A stretch of 64,000 bases of DNA, from positions 24,092-88,091 of the forward strand of contig NZ_VRYE01000022.1 of NCBI RefSeq assembly GCF_008041835.1, in the 5' to 3' direction. Numbering within the stretch: position 1 is the first letter of the stretch; each line of letters opens with the position of its first letter. Position numbers and translations under genes: made by a program. The notes under the pieces were generated by a model. It worked only from the letters and a program-made list of their open reading frames with translations, was not told where the DNA came from and ran no database searches. Of this stretch, positions 36,285-46,119 are shown one piece after another. This stretch comes from Ectopseudomonas mendocina. Its GTDB lineage: Bacteria; Pseudomonadota; Gammaproteobacteria; Pseudomonadales; Pseudomonadaceae.

Positions 36285-37499
36285 TTGCGCGAAATCGTCC
36301 TGATCAATATCACCGGCGAAGACCGCCCCGGACTCACTGCTGCCATCACCGGCGTGCTGGCTCAGGGCGGGGTGAACATTCTCGATATCGGCCAGGCGGT
36401 GATCCACGACACCCTGTCGTTCGGCATCCTCATCGAGATTCCGGACAATGGCCGCTCGCAGGCGGTGCTCAAGGATCTGCTGTTCACCGCCTACGAACTC
36501 GATCAGCAGGTGCGCTTCACCCCGGTCTCCGAAGACGACTATCGGCAGTGGGTCGGCGGCCAGGGCAAGGCCCGTCATATCGTCACCCTGCTGACGCGCA
36601 AGGTCAGCGCCGAGCAGCTGCACCGGGTCAGTGCGATCACCGCCAGGTACGGCCTGAACATCGACCATATCGACCGCCTTTCCGGGCGTATGCCGTTGGA
36701 CATGCCGGCCGAGCAGGGCAAGGGCTGCATCGAGTTTTCCGTGCGTGGCGAGCCGGCTGATCCGGCAGCTCTGCGCGCCGAATTTCTCAGCGTGGCGCAG
36801 GAGCTCAATGTTGACATCGCCTTCCAGCGCGACTCGGTGTTCCGTCGCAACCGCCGCCTGGCCGTGTTCGACATGGATTCGACGCTGATCGAGGCCGAGG
36901 TGATCGACGAGCTGGCCAAGGCGGCCGGCGTTGGCGAACAGGTGGCCGAGATTACCGAGCGTGCCATGCGCGGTGAGCTGGATTTCCGCGCCAGCTTCAA
37001 GGAGCGCCTGGGCTTGCTGCAGGGCCTGTCGGAAGACGTGCTGGAAGAGATCGGCGCGTCCCTGCGTCTGACCGAAGGCGCCGAGGTGCTGTTCGCCGAA
37101 CTCAAGCGCCTGGGCTACAAGACCGCGATCCTCTCTGGTGGCTTCACCTATTTCGCCAAGCAGCTGCAGGCCAAACTGGGTATCGACTACGTGTTCGCCA
37201 ACGAACTGCAGATCGAGAATGGCAAGGTCACCGGCGTGGCCGTCGAGCCCATCGTCGATGCCCAGCGCAAGGCGGATCTGCTGCGCGAGCTGGCGCACAA
37301 GGAAGGCTTGCAGCTGGAGCAGACCATCGCCGTTGGTGATGGCGCCAACGACCTGCCGATGCTTGGCCTGGCCGGTCTCGGTGTGGCCTTCCGGGCCAAG
37401 CCGCTGGTCAAGCAATCGGCCAAGCAAGCGATCTCCACCCTGGGGCTGGATGGCATTCTTTATCTGCTGGGTTTTCGCGACCGTGAGGGGCAGGAATAA
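36285..37499 (+). CDS. serB: Phosphoserine phosphatase
   Basis: 404 residues. TTG 36285 is the start: GGAGGG stands eight bases upstream and the protein then begins REIVLINITGEDRPG, the first ACT domain. A second ACT-like region (residues ~95-180) is followed by the HAD phosphatase domain with DMDSTLIEAEVIDELAK near 200, LSGGFTYFAKQL and VGDGANDLPML. SerB makes serine from phosphoserine. The two ACT domains suggest amino-acid control. Confidence 0.95.
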   Translation: MREIVLINITGEDRPGLTAAITGVLAQGGVNILDIGQAVIHDTLSFGILIEIPDNGRSQAVLKDLLFTAYELDQQVRFTPVSEDDYRQWVGGQGKARHIVTLLTRKVSAEQLHRVSAITARYGLNIDHIDRLSGRMPLDMPAEQGKGCIEFSVRGEPADPAALRAEFLSVAQELNVDIAFQRDSVFRRNRRLAVFDMDSTLIEAEVIDELAKAAGVGEQVAEITERAMRGELDFRASFKERLGLLQGLSEDVLEEIGASLRLTEGAEVLFAELKRLGYKTAILSGGFTYFAKQLQAKLGIDYVFANELQIENGKVTGVAVEPIVDAQRKADLLRELAHKEGLQLEQTIAVGDGANDLPMLGLAGLGVAFRAKPLVKQSAKQAISTLGLDGILYLLGFRDREGQE

Positions 37500-37524
37500 G
37501 CACCTGCGCCGTCTCGGATATAAA

Positions 37525-37710
37525 AAGCCACCTGTTCAGGTTAATGCCAGTCAGTTAAGCGTCGACGCTGCCAATGGGTAGGAGCGGCGCCCCGCCGCGA
37601 ACCAGGGTGACGCGCCATCGAAAAACTTCGCCCCGAGGCGGGGCTCCTACGAAAAGCCGCTTTGGCCACGGCCACCTTATCGGATCGGCATTAACCTGTT
37701 CAGGTGGCTT
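37525..37710. repeat. Nested inverted repeats between serB and fimX
   Basis: The outer arms are 24 bases each (37525-37548 and 37687-37710) and match in inverse at 22 positions, the two mismatches being in the middle. Inside lies a second inverted pair, GTAGGAGCGGCGCCCCGCCG (37578-37597) with CCCCGAGGCGGGGCTCCTAC (37631-37650), a common Pseudomonas REP sequence. The whole fills the 226-base gap between convergent serB and fimX; no gene is seen. It may be a split bidirectional terminator or a small MITE-like element. Confidence 0.75.
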
Positions 37711-37725
37711 CTTCGTCGGCGGGAT

Positions 37726-39795
37726 TTATTCGTCGCCGGCCGAGAAGTCGTAGTCCATCGACTGGCTTGGGCCCTGCAGGTAGTAACCCTGAATGAAGTT
37801 GACGCCGGCCTGCCATAGCGTGGCCAGCACGCTGGCACTTTCGACGAAGGGTACGATGGTCAGCTTGGCCTGGGCATGCAGGCTGCTGAGCAGGGTTTTC
37901 AGCGCTTCCTGGTTCTCTGCATTGCTCAGATCCTGGGAGAAGGAACCATCGACTTTGACGAAGTCCACGTGCAGATGCTTGAGCGTGTTGAACGGGTTCA
38001 GTGCGCAGCCGAACTGGCTCAGGGCGACCTTGCAATGCAGCTGCGCCAACCCCTGGGTCAATGCCTTGGCCTGTTTCAGGTAGGTAATGGCATCGGGCTC
38101 GCTGAACTGGAACACTAGTGAGTCCGACGGCAGCCGTGCAGCCTTGAGTGCCGCGCTGAGCCAGGGCAGCAGGGTCTGATCCTGCAGACTGGCGCTGGAC
38201 AGGTGCACGAACAGACGGGTGTTGTGGCCTTTGGAGCGGTGGTCGGCCAACAGCTTGATCGAGTTGAGGATCACCCAGCGGTCGATCTTCTCGCCGAGGC
38301 CGGCATCCTTGGCCGCAGCAAGGAACTTCGCTGGCGGCACTTCTTCACCCTGTGGGTTGAGAAGGCGCAGCAGCACTTCGTAATGTTCGTGGGCGTCGCC
38401 ACGCAGGCTGATGATCGGCTGGAACAGCAGGCGGAAGCTGTTGTTCTCCAGTGCCTGCTGCACCATCGCCAGCAGGTTGCCGCGGTTGGCGGCGGCGGCC
38501 AGCTCGTCGGCCGGGTTGAACAGCTTGAGCGCATTGCCGTCGTTGAGTTCATCAGCGCAGCGGAGTGCGCGGTCGATGACTTCCTGGGCCTTGGCGGTCT
38601 TCTCGCTGAGCCCCGCGACACCAATCGACAGCGTGGTCTGCACGGTGCGTCCGCTGACGTCGAACAGATGGCTTTCGACTTTCTTCAGCAGGCTCTGCAG
38701 GCTGGCCTGGCAATGCTCGGGGGTCTGGCCTGGCAGCAGGGCGGTGAATACGTCGTCACCGAAACGCGCCAACTGGCTCTCGACGGGAAAATGTGCGCGC
38801 AGCAGTCCTGCCAGGTCAGTCAGTAGCAGGTCGATGCTGGCCAGGCCGATTTCGCCCTGCAGGGTGGCGTAGCGGTCGACGCGAATATACGCCAGGGTCG
38901 AGGGCTGGCCGGTGCTGATGGCACGCTCGGCAGCACTGTCCATCAGTTCGAGGAAATGATTGCGGTTGAACAGGCCGGTGACCAGGTCCTGACTACTGAT
39001 CTCGCGCAGCTTTTCTTGCAGTTCGGCATTGGAGGTTTCCGCGCGGATCACCACCTGGATGCAGGGTTCGCCGTCATAGGTGGCCGGAGAGAAACTCATT
39101 TGCGCGGCGAAGCTGCTGCCGTCGGCGCGTACGCCCTGGCAATTGAGCTCAGCATTACCTTCGGCGCTCTGGTAGTTCTTCAAAAAATCCTTGAACGCTG
39201 CATGATCGCTGCTGGCGATCAGGTCGATCATCGGCATGCCTTCGAGCTCTTCGCTATCTTCGTAGCGGAACAGCTCAAGGTAGGCGCGGTTGGCGTAGAT
39301 GTGCATGCCATCATGCACGTAGGTGATGGCATCCACCGAACTTTCCAGCAGCAACTGGCAGCGCTTTTCCGCCTCGCGCAGGGCCACTTCAGCCGCGCGC
39401 CGGGCACGCCGCTCTTCCAGATTGCTCAGCTCACGTTTGGCCACCAACACCAGGCGTTCGTCCTCGCCCTGTGGCAATGCATCCTGGGCGCCGAACAACA
39501 GCGCTTCGGTAATGATTTCCGGGTCGTTGTCATCGACCAGCTGAATGACGGGAATATCCTTGGCCTGCCGGCGGATGGCGTTGATAGCCTCGCCAGGTTC
39601 CAGGTACTCGCTGCTCGGCGCACAGATCATAAGATCCCAGGTGTGCTGCAGGGTCTCGGCGAGATCCTCGCTGGAGGTCAGCCGGTGCACGCGGGTGGCA
39701 TGCCCGGCGTTGCGGAACAGACTGACCAGGCGCTCTGCCTCGTTCTGCGAATCTTCGAGAATCAGCAGGCGGATGGTTTTTTTTTCGATGGCCAT
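37726..39795 (-). CDS. fimX: FimX, c-di-GMP-binding regulator of type IV pili
   Basis: 689 residues with the FimX order: a receiver-like domain lacking the phospho-acceptor (residues 1-125), PAS (about 150-265), degenerate GGDEF (about 280-435, the signature reads FGDDVF) and degenerate EAL (about 450-689, reading YEVLLRLLNPQ). In P. aeruginosa FimX the enzyme domains are inactive and the EAL domain senses c-di-GMP to drive pilus assembly and twitching. The motif losses here agree. Next to the PilZ-type gene fimW. Confidence 0.92.
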   Translation of the reverse strand: MAIEKKTIRLLILEDSQNEAERLVSLFRNAGHATRVHRLTSSEDLAETLQHTWDLMICAPSSEYLEPGEAINAIRRQAKDIPVIQLVDDNDPEIITEALLFGAQDALPQGEDERLVLVAKRELSNLEERRARRAAEVALREAEKRCQLLLESSVDAITYVHDGMHIYANRAYLELFRYEDSEELEGMPMIDLIASSDHAAFKDFLKNYQSAEGNAELNCQGVRADGSSFAAQMSFSPATYDGEPCIQVVIRAETSNAELQEKLREISSQDLVTGLFNRNHFLELMDSAAERAISTGQPSTLAYIRVDRYATLQGEIGLASIDLLLTDLAGLLRAHFPVESQLARFGDDVFTALLPGQTPEHCQASLQSLLKKVESHLFDVSGRTVQTTLSIGVAGLSEKTAKAQEVIDRALRCADELNDGNALKLFNPADELAAAANRGNLLAMVQQALENNSFRLLFQPIISLRGDAHEHYEVLLRLLNPQGEEVPPAKFLAAAKDAGLGEKIDRWVILNSIKLLADHRSKGHNTRLFVHLSSASLQDQTLLPWLSAALKAARLPSDSLVFQFSEPDAITYLKQAKALTQGLAQLHCKVALSQFGCALNPFNTLKHLHVDFVKVDGSFSQDLSNAENQEALKTLLSSLHAQAKLTIVPFVESASVLATLWQAGVNFIQGYYLQGPSQSMDYDFSAGDE

Positions 39796-39857
39796 AGAGG
39801 AGTCATTACCGCGCCGAACGGGCGCGGAAAGGCGACAAATGGTGAATTCGTCGGAGC

Positions 39858-41660
39858 CTACAGCGACTTCCAGAGCGAGTCAAAATCTTCCTCCCCGGCA
39901 GGCTTCTCGCTTTGCGAGGCTGTGACCGGTGTCCCGACCGGGGCCTCTTCGACGCCCACGCGGTGATATTCGAACTGACTGAAGCTGCCGGTACTGACCT
40001 GCTTGCGAGTGAGCACCGCACGATGCTCTTCGCCGTGGTCGTTGATCAGCACCTTGCTGCCCTCCTGGAACGGCAGGCGCGGCGTGATCAGGCTGGCAGG
40101 GCGAGAAATGGCGCTGATTTCCGGCAGCAGCAGGGCGCGCAGGTACTGGCTGTTCTGATCGGCCTTGCGCAGCAGTTGCAGGCCGCAGGGGCGTGCATGC
40201 GGAGCGATCAGCTCGATACCTATCTGCGTGTCGCCACCACGCACCTGGCGAATCCAGCGCACGATGGCCACGCTCCAGCCCTGGCTGGGGCTATCCTGCA
40301 CACCGAGCAGCTCGCCCGCCTGCAGTTGGCCGGGCACTTCCTTTGGCCATGACAGGCAGTAGCCGCCGGGGCTGTGGTTGACGATGGCCAGAGGAAAGGT
40401 CGGATAATTTTCACCATTGCTCTCAGGCTGCGCCTGTTCGCCGGGGTTGACCTTGGTGTACTGAATTTCTTCGAAGTGAATCTCGTCGGCTGCGCTGCGT
40501 TGCGCATCGAAGGCATTGGACCAGATATCCGGCTCACCGGTATTCGGCTTGAAGACGGCCGCGCCGATTTCCACCGGGCGCTTGAGGACTTCGCCGAACG
40601 AGCGACGCCCGGAGAGGAAGAAATGCAGCGCGGTCATGCCAATGCACAGGGTCAGGTTGCCGTGACCCGGGGTGCGCTGAAAGGTGCGCTCGGCGATGTC
40701 GCCCCAGGCTGCGGCGACATGTTGCAGCAGGTCGAGGCTGATGCCTTCGGGGATCATCAGGCGCGATTTGCTGCGATCTTCTTCGGGCAGTTCGAGGTAT
40801 TCCTTGATCGCATCGACCAGTGGCTGCGTATCGATGCCCAGCAGATTGTGCAGGTCGCTGCTCTGATACAGCGACTTGTAGCGCGGCGGGCCGTCGATCT
40901 GGGGTGCCAGCACGAACAGGCTGTTCGGAGCATCGCCTGATTGCAATTTGACCAGCGTGCTCCAGGGCTCCAGTGCCTCGGCCAGGCGGGCGATGCCGTT
41001 CTGGCGCATCTGGTTGGTCCGCGCGCAGCCCAGCAGCAGTGCAGTGATGTAGCTCTGTTCGGTACTCAGGCCCTGAGTGTGGCGGGCCAGCGGATCCCGT
41101 ATGACCTGGCGCTGCAGGCGCTGCTCGCAGGCGATCTGGTAAAGCTGGTGCAGTTCCAGCCAGAGCCCTTCCGGAACCGGGCAGTAGAGCTGACTGGCAC
41201 GGATCAGCGGGCTGCACAGGCTGTGGCTGGCGCGCTGCAGGGAGACGGCGAGCAGCTGGTCGCGATCCTTGCCGCTGCGGGCGATCACGCGGGAAATGAT
41301 CAGCTTGTAGCCGACGGCCAGGTGGTTCTGCAGCGCCTGGCACAGGTTGGCCACCTTGCGCGGGCGCTCGTCGAGAACGATGGCCTGGTTGAGAAAGTGA
41401 CGCTCCAGGTGTTGGCAGACGAAGCTGACTTCCGGGCGCAGCAACTCGAGCAACTGCAGGCGATTTTCCGAAGGGGTGAGGAATTGATTGAGTTCCACCA
41501 GGCTCTGATACAACTGACGTGCAGTTTCACCGATGTTCGCCTTGGGCAGGCCTGCGATCCAGCGTTTCAGATCACGGGGGCTGCCGTCGCAGAAACTGAG
41601 GCTCTGCTGGCTTGGCGTGGGCACACGCAACAGTTGCAGGTGGGTACTCTGTTTATCCAT
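39858..41660 (-). CDS. fimW: PilZ-like c-di-GMP effector protein (FimW-like)
   Basis: 600 residues from ATG 41660 (MDKQSTHLQLLRVPTPS). Most of the protein is helical without a recognised domain. The last ~180 residues resemble PilZ: an upstream arginine region and IVNHSPGGYCLSWP, where N-x-S-x-x-G replaces D-x-S-x-x-G. Its P. aeruginosa counterpart next to fimX (PA4958) has been named FimW, a polar c-di-GMP effector that supports type IV pili at surfaces. I rely on position and on the PilZ-like tail for the name. Confidence 0.75.
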   Translation of the reverse strand: MDKQSTHLQLLRVPTPSQQSLSFCDGSPRDLKRWIAGLPKANIGETARQLYQSLVELNQFLTPSENRLQLLELLRPEVSFVCQHLERHFLNQAIVLDERPRKVANLCQALQNHLAVGYKLIISRVIARSGKDRDQLLAVSLQRASHSLCSPLIRASQLYCPVPEGLWLELHQLYQIACEQRLQRQVIRDPLARHTQGLSTEQSYITALLLGCARTNQMRQNGIARLAEALEPWSTLVKLQSGDAPNSLFVLAPQIDGPPRYKSLYQSSDLHNLLGIDTQPLVDAIKEYLELPEEDRSKSRLMIPEGISLDLLQHVAAAWGDIAERTFQRTPGHGNLTLCIGMTALHFFLSGRRSFGEVLKRPVEIGAAVFKPNTGEPDIWSNAFDAQRSAADEIHFEEIQYTKVNPGEQAQPESNGENYPTFPLAIVNHSPGGYCLSWPKEVPGQLQAGELLGVQDSPSQGWSVAIVRWIRQVRGGDTQIGIELIAPHARPCGLQLLRKADQNSQYLRALLLPEISAISRPASLITPRLPFQEGSKVLINDHGEEHRAVLTRKQVSTGSFSQFEYHRVGVEEAPVGTPVTASQSEKPAGEEDFDSLWKSL

Positions 41661-41825
41661 CAAACTCGGATACTCCGGCCACGCACTATCTAGCGGCTCT
41701 AGTAGTAGTCTTTCGAACTCTAGCAGTATCTGACTGCGCTGGCAGCCCGCTTGCCTGCTGGGCTGCCTGGCCAGGGTGCACATCTATGACCAGATGGTCG
41801 GGGAGCGGTTCCGTGTCTCGCCCGC

Positions 41826-42686
41826 TCAGGCCTGGGCATTGCCCAGTCGTTGGCCCATACGCACCGGGCTGCCGGCTGCCAGTTCCTCGGCCCATTGCAC
41901 CTGGTTCGGGCCGAACAGCACGATGGCCGTGGAGCCCAGCTTGAAGCGGCCCATCTCGGCGCCCTTGGCCAACTCGATGGGGCCGCGCGCTGCTGCGTCG
42001 TAACGCGTGCTCTTGAGTTCGCGCCTGGGCGGTGTGACCAGACCGGCCCATACCGTTTCAACGCTGGCGACGATCATTGCGCCTACCAGCACCACGGCCA
42101 TCGGGCCACGCTCGGTATCGAACAGGCAGACCACGCGCTCGTTGCGGGCGAACAGTTCCGGCACGTTTTCCGCCGTGGTCTGGTTGACCGAGAACAGGCG
42201 GCCCGGCACGTAGACCATCTCCTTCAGCGTGCCGCCCAGCGGCATATGGACGCGGTGATAGTCCTTCGGCGAGAGGTACACGGTGGCGAACTGGCCGCCC
42301 ATGAAGGGCGCTGCACGCTCGGCATCGCCGCCAAGCAGTTCGACGGCGCTGAAACTGTGACCCTTGGCCTGGAAGATGCGGCCATGCTCGATGGCGCCGA
42401 GCTGGCTGATCGCGCCATCGGCGGGGCTGAGAATGGCGCCAGGGGTTTCATCCAGCGGGCGCGCGCCGTCTTTCAGGGCGCGGGTGAAGAACGCGTTGAA
42501 GTGTTCGTAAGCACGCAGGTCTTCGACCTGGGCTTCGCTCATGTTGACCTGGTACTGCTTGGCGAACCAGGCAATCAGCGGGTTCTTCAGCCAGCCGATG
42601 CGGCATTCGGCCAGGCAGCCGACCAGACGTGACAGCAGGTGATGCGGCAGCAGGTACTGGCTGAGGATAAAAAGACGTTGTTTCAT
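41826..42686 (-). CDS. psd: Phosphatidylserine decarboxylase proenzyme
   Basis: 286 residues. The self-cleavage motif FKLGST is near residue 250; cleavage before the serine yields the small alpha subunit with the pyruvoyl group. [18 protein letters not shown] with its histidines is also present. The inner-membrane enzyme makes phosphatidylethanolamine from phosphatidylserine. The 165-base gap towards fimW shows no further gene. Confidence 0.96.
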   Translation of the reverse strand: MKQRLFILSQYLLPHHLLSRLVGCLAECRIGWLKNPLIAWFAKQYQVNMSEAQVEDLRAYEHFNAFFTRALKDGARPLDETPGAILSPADGAISQLGAIEHGRIFQAKGHSFSAVELLGGDAERAAPFMGGQFATVYLSPKDYHRVHMPLGGTLKEMVYVPGRLFSVNQTTAENVPELFARNERVVCLFDTERGPMAVVLVGAMIVASVETVWAGLVTPPRRELKSTRYDAAARGPIELAKGAEMGRFKLGSTAIVLFGPNQVQWAEELAAGSPVRMGQRLGNAQA

Positions 42687-42755
42687 CGTGTTTCCTTGAG
42701 GGTTTGAGCCGACACTGGCGTGGCCAGGCCGGGTGCAACTGAATGGTCGACGGAC

Positions 42756-43571
42756 TCAGCGTTCGATGGGCGTGTCGGGCAGGTTGCCCCACTCGGACCA
42801 GGAGCCGGCATAGGCCTTCACGCGTGGATAGCCGAGTGCCTTGGCCACCACGTAGCTGAAGCCAGAGCGACGGTGAGTCTGGCAGTGAGTGATCACTTCC
42901 TTGTCGGGCGTGATGCCCAGACCTTGCAGGACTTCGGCGATATCCGTGCGAATGCGCATACCGCGTTGCGGGTCCATGGCGGCGGTCCACTCGAAATGGG
43001 TGGCGCCGGGGATATGCCCGCCACGCGCTGAACTCAGTTTTTCGCCGCGGTATTCGTCTGCGCCGCGCACGTCCCAGATGGCTAGGTCATCATTGTTCAG
43101 GCGCGACTGCAGGTACTCGCGGGTGGCGGTGGGGGTATCGCTCAGCGTCAGTGATACCTCGGTGCGGGTTACTGCGGGCTCCTCCTGGCTCAGCTCGAGG
43201 CCATCGCTGATCCAGGCCTGCAGACCGCCATTGAGGAAGTGGTAACGCTGATGACCGATCACGTCGAGCAGCCAGATAAAGCGACCGGCCCAGGGGCCGC
43301 CCTCATCGTCGTAGACCACATAAACGGCATTCGCGTGATGACCGATATCGGCGAACAGCGCTTCGAGCTGCGCGCGCTCGGGTAGCAGGCCGGGGGCAGG
43401 CGGCTGGCCCAGTTGCGTGCGCTTGGCATCCACCCAGCACGCGCCGGGTATGTGGCCAGCGGCGTAGCGCGCTGCGCTGCTCAGATCGAGCAGGATCAGG
43501 TCGGCCGCATCCAGGCGTTCGGCCAGCTCGGCGGGCTCGATCACCAGCGGTAGGTTGTCGAAGGCGGACAT
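42756..43571 (-). CDS. rhdA: Thiosulfate sulfurtransferase (rhodanese)
   Basis: 271 residues from ATG 43571. Two rhodanese domains: an inactive N-terminal half (DLILLDLSSAARYAAGHIPG) and an active C-terminal half with the catalytic loop CQTHRRS near residue 230, followed by AYAGSWSEWGN. The loop matches the RhdA of Azotobacter and Pseudomonas. It transfers sulfane sulfur from thiosulfate to cyanide or other acceptors. It precedes psd by about 70 bases on the same strand. Confidence 0.93.
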   Translation of the reverse strand: MSAFDNLPLVIEPAELAERLDAADLILLDLSSAARYAAGHIPGACWVDAKRTQLGQPPAPGLLPERAQLEALFADIGHHANAVYVVYDDEGGPWAGRFIWLLDVIGHQRYHFLNGGLQAWISDGLELSQEEPAVTRTEVSLTLSDTPTATREYLQSRLNNDDLAIWDVRGADEYRGEKLSSARGGHIPGATHFEWTAAMDPQRGMRIRTDIAEVLQGLGITPDKEVITHCQTHRRSGFSYVVAKALGYPRVKAYAGSWSEWGNLPDTPIER

Positions 43572-43621
43572 GGCGGCCTCTTCGTGTGAAAAGAGGCCGA
43601 TTGTAGCGGAAACGGAACTGT

Positions 43622-45145
43622 TCAGCGCCCGCGTCTGGAAAAGCTGCTCAGCGCGCGCTCGATGCACTGCACGGTCTTGCCGAACGCTTGCAGGCAGACG
43701 TCATTGAGTGGTTGGCCGCCCTGGTCGGCCACGACCAGCATCACTACCCGACCGTTATTGGCCACAGAGCGCAGCAGCAGATGCTCGCTGGGAAACAGGG
43801 TCTTGAGGTTGCCTGGCAGCAAGGCAGAAAACTGCGCCACGTTGCCTGGCGTCAGGCGCAATTGCCCCGGCGCGTCGAGCAAGCGCCGGAGCACCTGACT
43901 CTGTGTCGGATCGAGGCTCAGGCTCGCTGCGCTGGCATCCAGGCCGGCCGCTTGCTGCACCTGCAGGCGGGTGTGCGTGCGGTCGGCGAGTAGCACGAGG
44001 ATGCGTTGCATGCCGCAGGCTTGCAGGGCATCGCGGGCACATGCGGTCAGTTGTAGCACATTGGCAAAGCTGCTGGGCTCGGCCAGCAGGTGTGCGCAGT
44101 GCTGTCGCCACAAGGCGAGCGCGTCACGCTTTGGTGGCGGTGGAGCGCTGATGGCAGGTTTCAGCCGGTGGACATGCCATGGCCAGATCAAGGCCTGGGC
44201 GGGGTGCCAAAGCGCAGCGTCATGGCTCAGGCGGGCGCTGCTGACGGCATGCTGGTGCACTTCCTGCTGCAATTCGCTCAACGGGATCTGCAGGTACAGG
44301 CCGGTGAGGCGCTGCCAGCGCAGGCTGTGCGCGGTATCCCAGGCGTGGTGGGCGGATACTGCCAAACCGTTGGCCAGCAGCACGCAGTTGCTCGGATGGG
44401 TGAGCCAGTGGCGCAGGGGGATGTCGGCATCGAGCATCTGCTGTTGATGCAGTGGGTGCTCGTTGTCGCGGGCGATATGCAGGGCCTTGACCAACTGGCG
44501 ACGATCTCGTTCGAGCAGGCGGTAGCCGCGCACGATCCATTCTGGCAGTCGCCAGCGCTCGGCCAGTTTGACGCACAGCTGGATCAAGGTGACGCCGAGC
44601 AGCTCTTTCTCGACAGCAGCGGGCCGTTCGCCCTTTAGCAGCACGCGTTGCTCCCAGGCCTCGAACAGCTGCGGATGGGCGCACAGCAATGGCCAGATGG
44701 GTGAGAGAAACAGCAGGCTGCAGCCGTGCAGTTCATTCCACAGGCGTGCCAGGCGTGCACCGAACAGACCACGAGCCTGTTGGCTGGCATGCTGACTGAT
44801 CAGCAAAATCTGCTTGAATGCTAGAGGGATATCGCTTTCTGGCAGGGCAGGCGCCTGGCTGAGCAGGGCTTCGCAGCGGCTCAGGCCCAGGCGCGACAGC
44901 GCGGTTTCGACGCTCTCGGCTGGATCACTGAGGCTGTTGCTCGATTGGTTTGCCTCGCGCAGTACCTGCAGGGCGAAAGAGGGGCTGGACTCTATCGCCT
45001 CGGCAATTTCGCGCCAGGTTCGGCGACTGTCTCCCAGGATGCGGCGCAGGCGCAAATGCTGCTGCTGCTCGATAGGCAGTGGCAACTTGCCCAGATGTTG
45101 TACCCAGGCGTCCAGAGTGCGTGGTAGAGACTTTGACGTCGGCAT
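43622..45145 (-). CDS. HDOD-domain protein
   Basis: 507 residues from ATG 45145. The first ~200 residues resemble an HDOD domain: LPLPIEQQQHLRLRRILGD, then AIESSPSFALQVLREANQS and VETALSRLGLSRCEALL. The metal-binding His/Asp residues of true HD phosphohydrolases are absent, as is normal for HDOD. A C-terminal ~130 residues look GAF-like (MQRILVLLADRTHTRLQVQQ). It is divergent from motAB and close to fimX/fimW, so a motility or signalling role is plausible. Its target is unknown. Confidence 0.72.
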   Translation of the reverse strand: MPTSKSLPRTLDAWVQHLGKLPLPIEQQQHLRLRRILGDSRRTWREIAEAIESSPSFALQVLREANQSSNSLSDPAESVETALSRLGLSRCEALLSQAPALPESDIPLAFKQILLISQHASQQARGLFGARLARLWNELHGCSLLFLSPIWPLLCAHPQLFEAWEQRVLLKGERPAAVEKELLGVTLIQLCVKLAERWRLPEWIVRGYRLLERDRRQLVKALHIARDNEHPLHQQQMLDADIPLRHWLTHPSNCVLLANGLAVSAHHAWDTAHSLRWQRLTGLYLQIPLSELQQEVHQHAVSSARLSHDAALWHPAQALIWPWHVHRLKPAISAPPPPKRDALALWRQHCAHLLAEPSSFANVLQLTACARDALQACGMQRILVLLADRTHTRLQVQQAAGLDASAASLSLDPTQSQVLRRLLDAPGQLRLTPGNVAQFSALLPGNLKTLFPSEHLLLRSVANNGRVVMLVVADQGGQPLNDVCLQAFGKTVQCIERALSSFSRRGR

Positions 45146-45183
45146 ATTGGCTCGACTCGAACTGGCTTTTGACCATAACTGGC

Positions 45184-45210
45184 TATAGCCTGGCGTATAA
45201 GTTCCGATAA
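45184..45210 (+). promoter_or_regulatory. Candidate FliA (sigma-28) promoter for motAB
   Basis: TATAGCCT (45184-45191), 11-base spacer, TCCGATAA (45203-45210). Compared with TAAAGTTT-N11-GCCGATAA, the -10 matches at 7 of 8 bases and the -35 at 5 of 8. It lies about 55 bases before the motA ATG and points towards it. Confidence 0.5.
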
Positions 45211-45264
45211 CTAGAAGGGTTGTTTTTAATAACCCGTCCATTAGGCTCTACAAGCGTTTATTCC

Positions 45265-46116
45265 ATGGTAAAAATCTTAGGCATCATTGTCGTCTTTGGC
45301 TGTGTGCTCGGCGGGTTCATACTCTCGGGCGGAAAGTTCATGGCATTGGTCCACCCCTTCGAGGTTTTGATTATTGGCGGCGCGGCGCTGGGTGCATTCC
45401 TCCAGGCCAACCCCGGCAGCATGTTCATGCAGGTTTTCAAGAAATCGCTGAGCATGTTTGGCAGTCGCTTTACCCACGCTTATTACCTCGAAGTGCTTAA
45501 ACTGCTGTACGAGATCCTCAACAAGAGTCGTCGCGAGGGCATGATGGCTATCGAGGCCGACGTCGAGGATCCCAACGCCAGTCCGATCTTCAGCAAGTAC
45601 CCTGGCGTGCTCAAGGATGCGCAGATGACCGCCTTCATCTGCGACTACCTGCGCATCATGTCCTCCGGCAACATGGCGCCGCACGAGCTGGAAGGCCTGT
45701 TCGACATGGAGCTGGCCAGCCTCAAGGAAGACGTGGAACACCCGGCGCATGCCGTGGCCAAGGTGGCCGACGGCATGCCGGCCATGGGGATCGTTGCGGC
45801 CGTGCTGGGCATCGTGATCACCATGTCGATCCTGGCCGAGGCGGACAACGCGCAGATCGGCGAGAAGGTCGCCACCGCGCTGGTCGGCACCTTCCTCGGC
45901 ATTCTCGCGTCCTACGGTTTCTTTGGCCCACTGTCGAACGCCCTTGAGCATGATGCCAAGGAAGAGCTGAATCTCTACGAAGCGATCAAGGCGACCCTGG
46001 TCGCATCGGCATCCGGCATGCCGCCGACCCTGGCTGTGGAGTTCGGGCGCAAGGTCTTGTATCCGGCGCACCGTCCGAGCTTCAGTGAGCTCGAACAGGC
46101 CATGCGCGGTAGCTAA
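45265..46116 (+). CDS. motA: Flagellar motor stator protein MotA
   Basis: 283 residues from ATG 45265 (MVKILGIIVVFGCVLGG). Four membrane helices in two pairs surround a large cytoplasmic loop holding the charged torque residues. The third and fourth helices show GMPAMGIVAAVLGIVITM and TALVGTFLGILASYGFF, typical of proton-type MotA. MotA5-MotB2 conducts protons to turn the flagellum. motB follows after three bases. A sigma-28-like promoter precedes it. Confidence 0.96.
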   Translation: MVKILGIIVVFGCVLGGFILSGGKFMALVHPFEVLIIGGAALGAFLQANPGSMFMQVFKKSLSMFGSRFTHAYYLEVLKLLYEILNKSRREGMMAIEADVEDPNASPIFSKYPGVLKDAQMTAFICDYLRIMSSGNMAPHELEGLFDMELASLKEDVEHPAHAVAKVADGMPAMGIVAAVLGIVITMSILAEADNAQIGEKVATALVGTFLGILASYGFFGPLSNALEHDAKEELNLYEAIKATLVASASGMPPTLAVEFGRKVLYPAHRPSFSELEQAMRGS

Positions 46117-46119
46117 GCC

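Noticed and set aside
37726..39795. Active diguanylate cyclase/phosphodiesterase
   Set aside because: Both GGDEF and EAL signatures are degenerate (FGDDVF, EVLLR), as in the non-catalytic FimX.
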